Of a DNA stretch of 7,036 nt, positions 6,773 to 7,036 are shown one piece after another. The DNA is from Fidelibacterota bacterium (lineage in GTDB: Bacteria; Marinisomatota; Marinisomatia; Marinisomatales; UBA1611): NCBI GenBank assembly GCA_002718285.1, contig PBAR01000004.1, forward strand, positions 43,687 through 50,722, written 5' to 3'. The translations under genes were made by a program, and so were the position numbers. Positions within the stretch are counted from its first letter, which is position 1; each line of letters starts with the position of its first letter. Below the pieces are notes generated by a model. That model was not told where the DNA came from. It searched no databases and saw nothing but the letters and a program-made list of their open reading frames with translations.

Positions 6773-6937
6773 TTATTTAGTTTCTTTAAATATAACGTGC
6801 TTTCTAACAATTGGATCAAATTTTTTATACTCCAAACGTTCTGGATGCAACTTCTTGCTCTTAGTAATTGTATATCGATAGCCAGTACCAGCAGTACTTT
6901 CAATTTGAATAATTGCTCTCTTACTATTCCCTGCCAT
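6773..6937 (-). CDS. rpmG: 50S ribosomal protein L33, zinc-independent (cysteine-free) form
   Basis: This 54-codon gene encodes a protein beginning [20 protein letters not shown]. It carries the L33 hallmarks [10 protein letters not shown] (about residues 14-23) and [14 protein letters not shown] (35-48). Length is normal for the family (about 50-55 residues). L33 is a small protein of the large subunit located near the E site. No cysteine is present, so this is the form lacking the two zinc-binding CxxC pairs. The ATG at 6935-6937 follows the tuf stop by 9 nt, with no Shine-Dalgarno sequence between, so translation probably relies on coupling to tuf or on a weakly structured start. tRNA-Trp follows after 40 nt. 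The tuf-rpmG-trnW-secE order is familiar in many bacteria and supports the call. Confidence 0.96.
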   Translation of the reverse strand: MAGNSKRAIIQIESTAGTGYRYTITKSKKLHPERLEYKKFDPIVRKHVIFKETK

Positions 6938-6946
6938 AATTCAGTA

Positions 6947-7036
6947 CTATTCTGTTATATCCGTAACAACACCAGCACCAACTGTATGGCCTCCCTCGCG
7001 AATTGCAAAACGCAACTCCTTATCCATCGCTATAGG
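6947..7036 (-). CDS. tuf: Elongation factor Tu, C-terminal 29 residues (partial; 5' part lies beyond the window)
   Basis: Only the last 29 codons and the TAG stop are present. The peptide reads PIAMDKELRFAIREGG, then HTVGAGVVTDITE, which is the end of EF-Tu domain 3 (family ends resemble ELRFAIREGGRTVGAGVV). EF-Tu is the GTPase that brings aminoacyl-tRNA to the ribosomal A site; the GTP-binding domain is outside the window, so nothing can be said about its catalytic residues. The stop lies 9 nt before the rpmG start, so tuf is the upstream member of the same transcription unit as the rest of the window. The reading frame is open to the window edge. Family assignment is very secure despite the short length. 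Confidence 0.96.
   Translation of the reverse strand, partial: PIAMDKELRFAIREGGHTVGAGVVTDITE

Noticed and set aside
6634..6903. An 89-codon minus-strand frame containing VAQLVEHRPPKPGVAGSIPA
   Set aside because: This is translation through the tRNA-Trp gene (a well-known artefact peptide); it overlaps rpmG out of frame.
1..7036. Hidden accessory or defence system
   Set aside because: All but about 200 bases are covered by conserved housekeeping genes in the expected order; no room and no signal for an extra system.

Overview
This window is one uninterrupted stretch of a bacterial housekeeping operon, read entirely from the minus strand. In transcription order (high to low coordinates) it holds the 3' end of tuf (EF-Tu), rpmG (L33), tRNA-Trp(CCA), secE, nusG, rplK (L11), rplA (L1), rplJ (L10), rplL (L7/L12) and a complete rpoB (RNA polymerase beta). 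Just after rpoB, at the window edge, is a purine-rich Shine-Dalgarno-like stretch, presumably for rpoC. No mobile element, CRISPR array, toxin-antitoxin pair or other accessory gene is visible. I found no previously undescribed system; the points of interest are small features inside well-known genes.

The DNA is AT-rich (G+C roughly one third). The genes are packed tightly: the nine spacers are 9, 40, 25, 3, 16, 12, 4, 24 and 54 nt, about 190 nt in total. Several beta-subunit features, such as the segment VHYTHYGRLCPIETPEGPN, recall the Bacteroidetes/FCB group. The compact AT-rich layout suggests a streamlined, possibly marine FCB-type bacterium; a Marinimicrobia (SAR406)-like lineage is a guess from memory, not demonstrated. 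Coding sequences are intact, and no frameshift or internal stop was found.

Functionally the window joins translation to transcription. EF-Tu, L33, L11, L1, L10 and L12 serve the ribosome and its factor-binding stalk. NusG links the transcribing polymerase to Rho or the ribosome, and RpoB forms much of the polymerase active centre. SecE is the small essential subunit of the SecYEG translocon, and tRNA-Trp is cut from the same transcript.

Points to check: RpoB has a TTG start, its strong ribosome site lying in a perfect 15-nt inverted repeat. Four tryptophans are spaced exactly seven residues apart in the variable RpoB segment. RpoB carries Gly at the E. coli Met515 position of the rifampicin region. 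L11 carries Arg at the conserved Pro22 of the thiopeptide-binding segment. There is no intergenic space for the usual L10 leader. A hairpin spans the rplL stop, and five consecutive TAA stops end rplJ.
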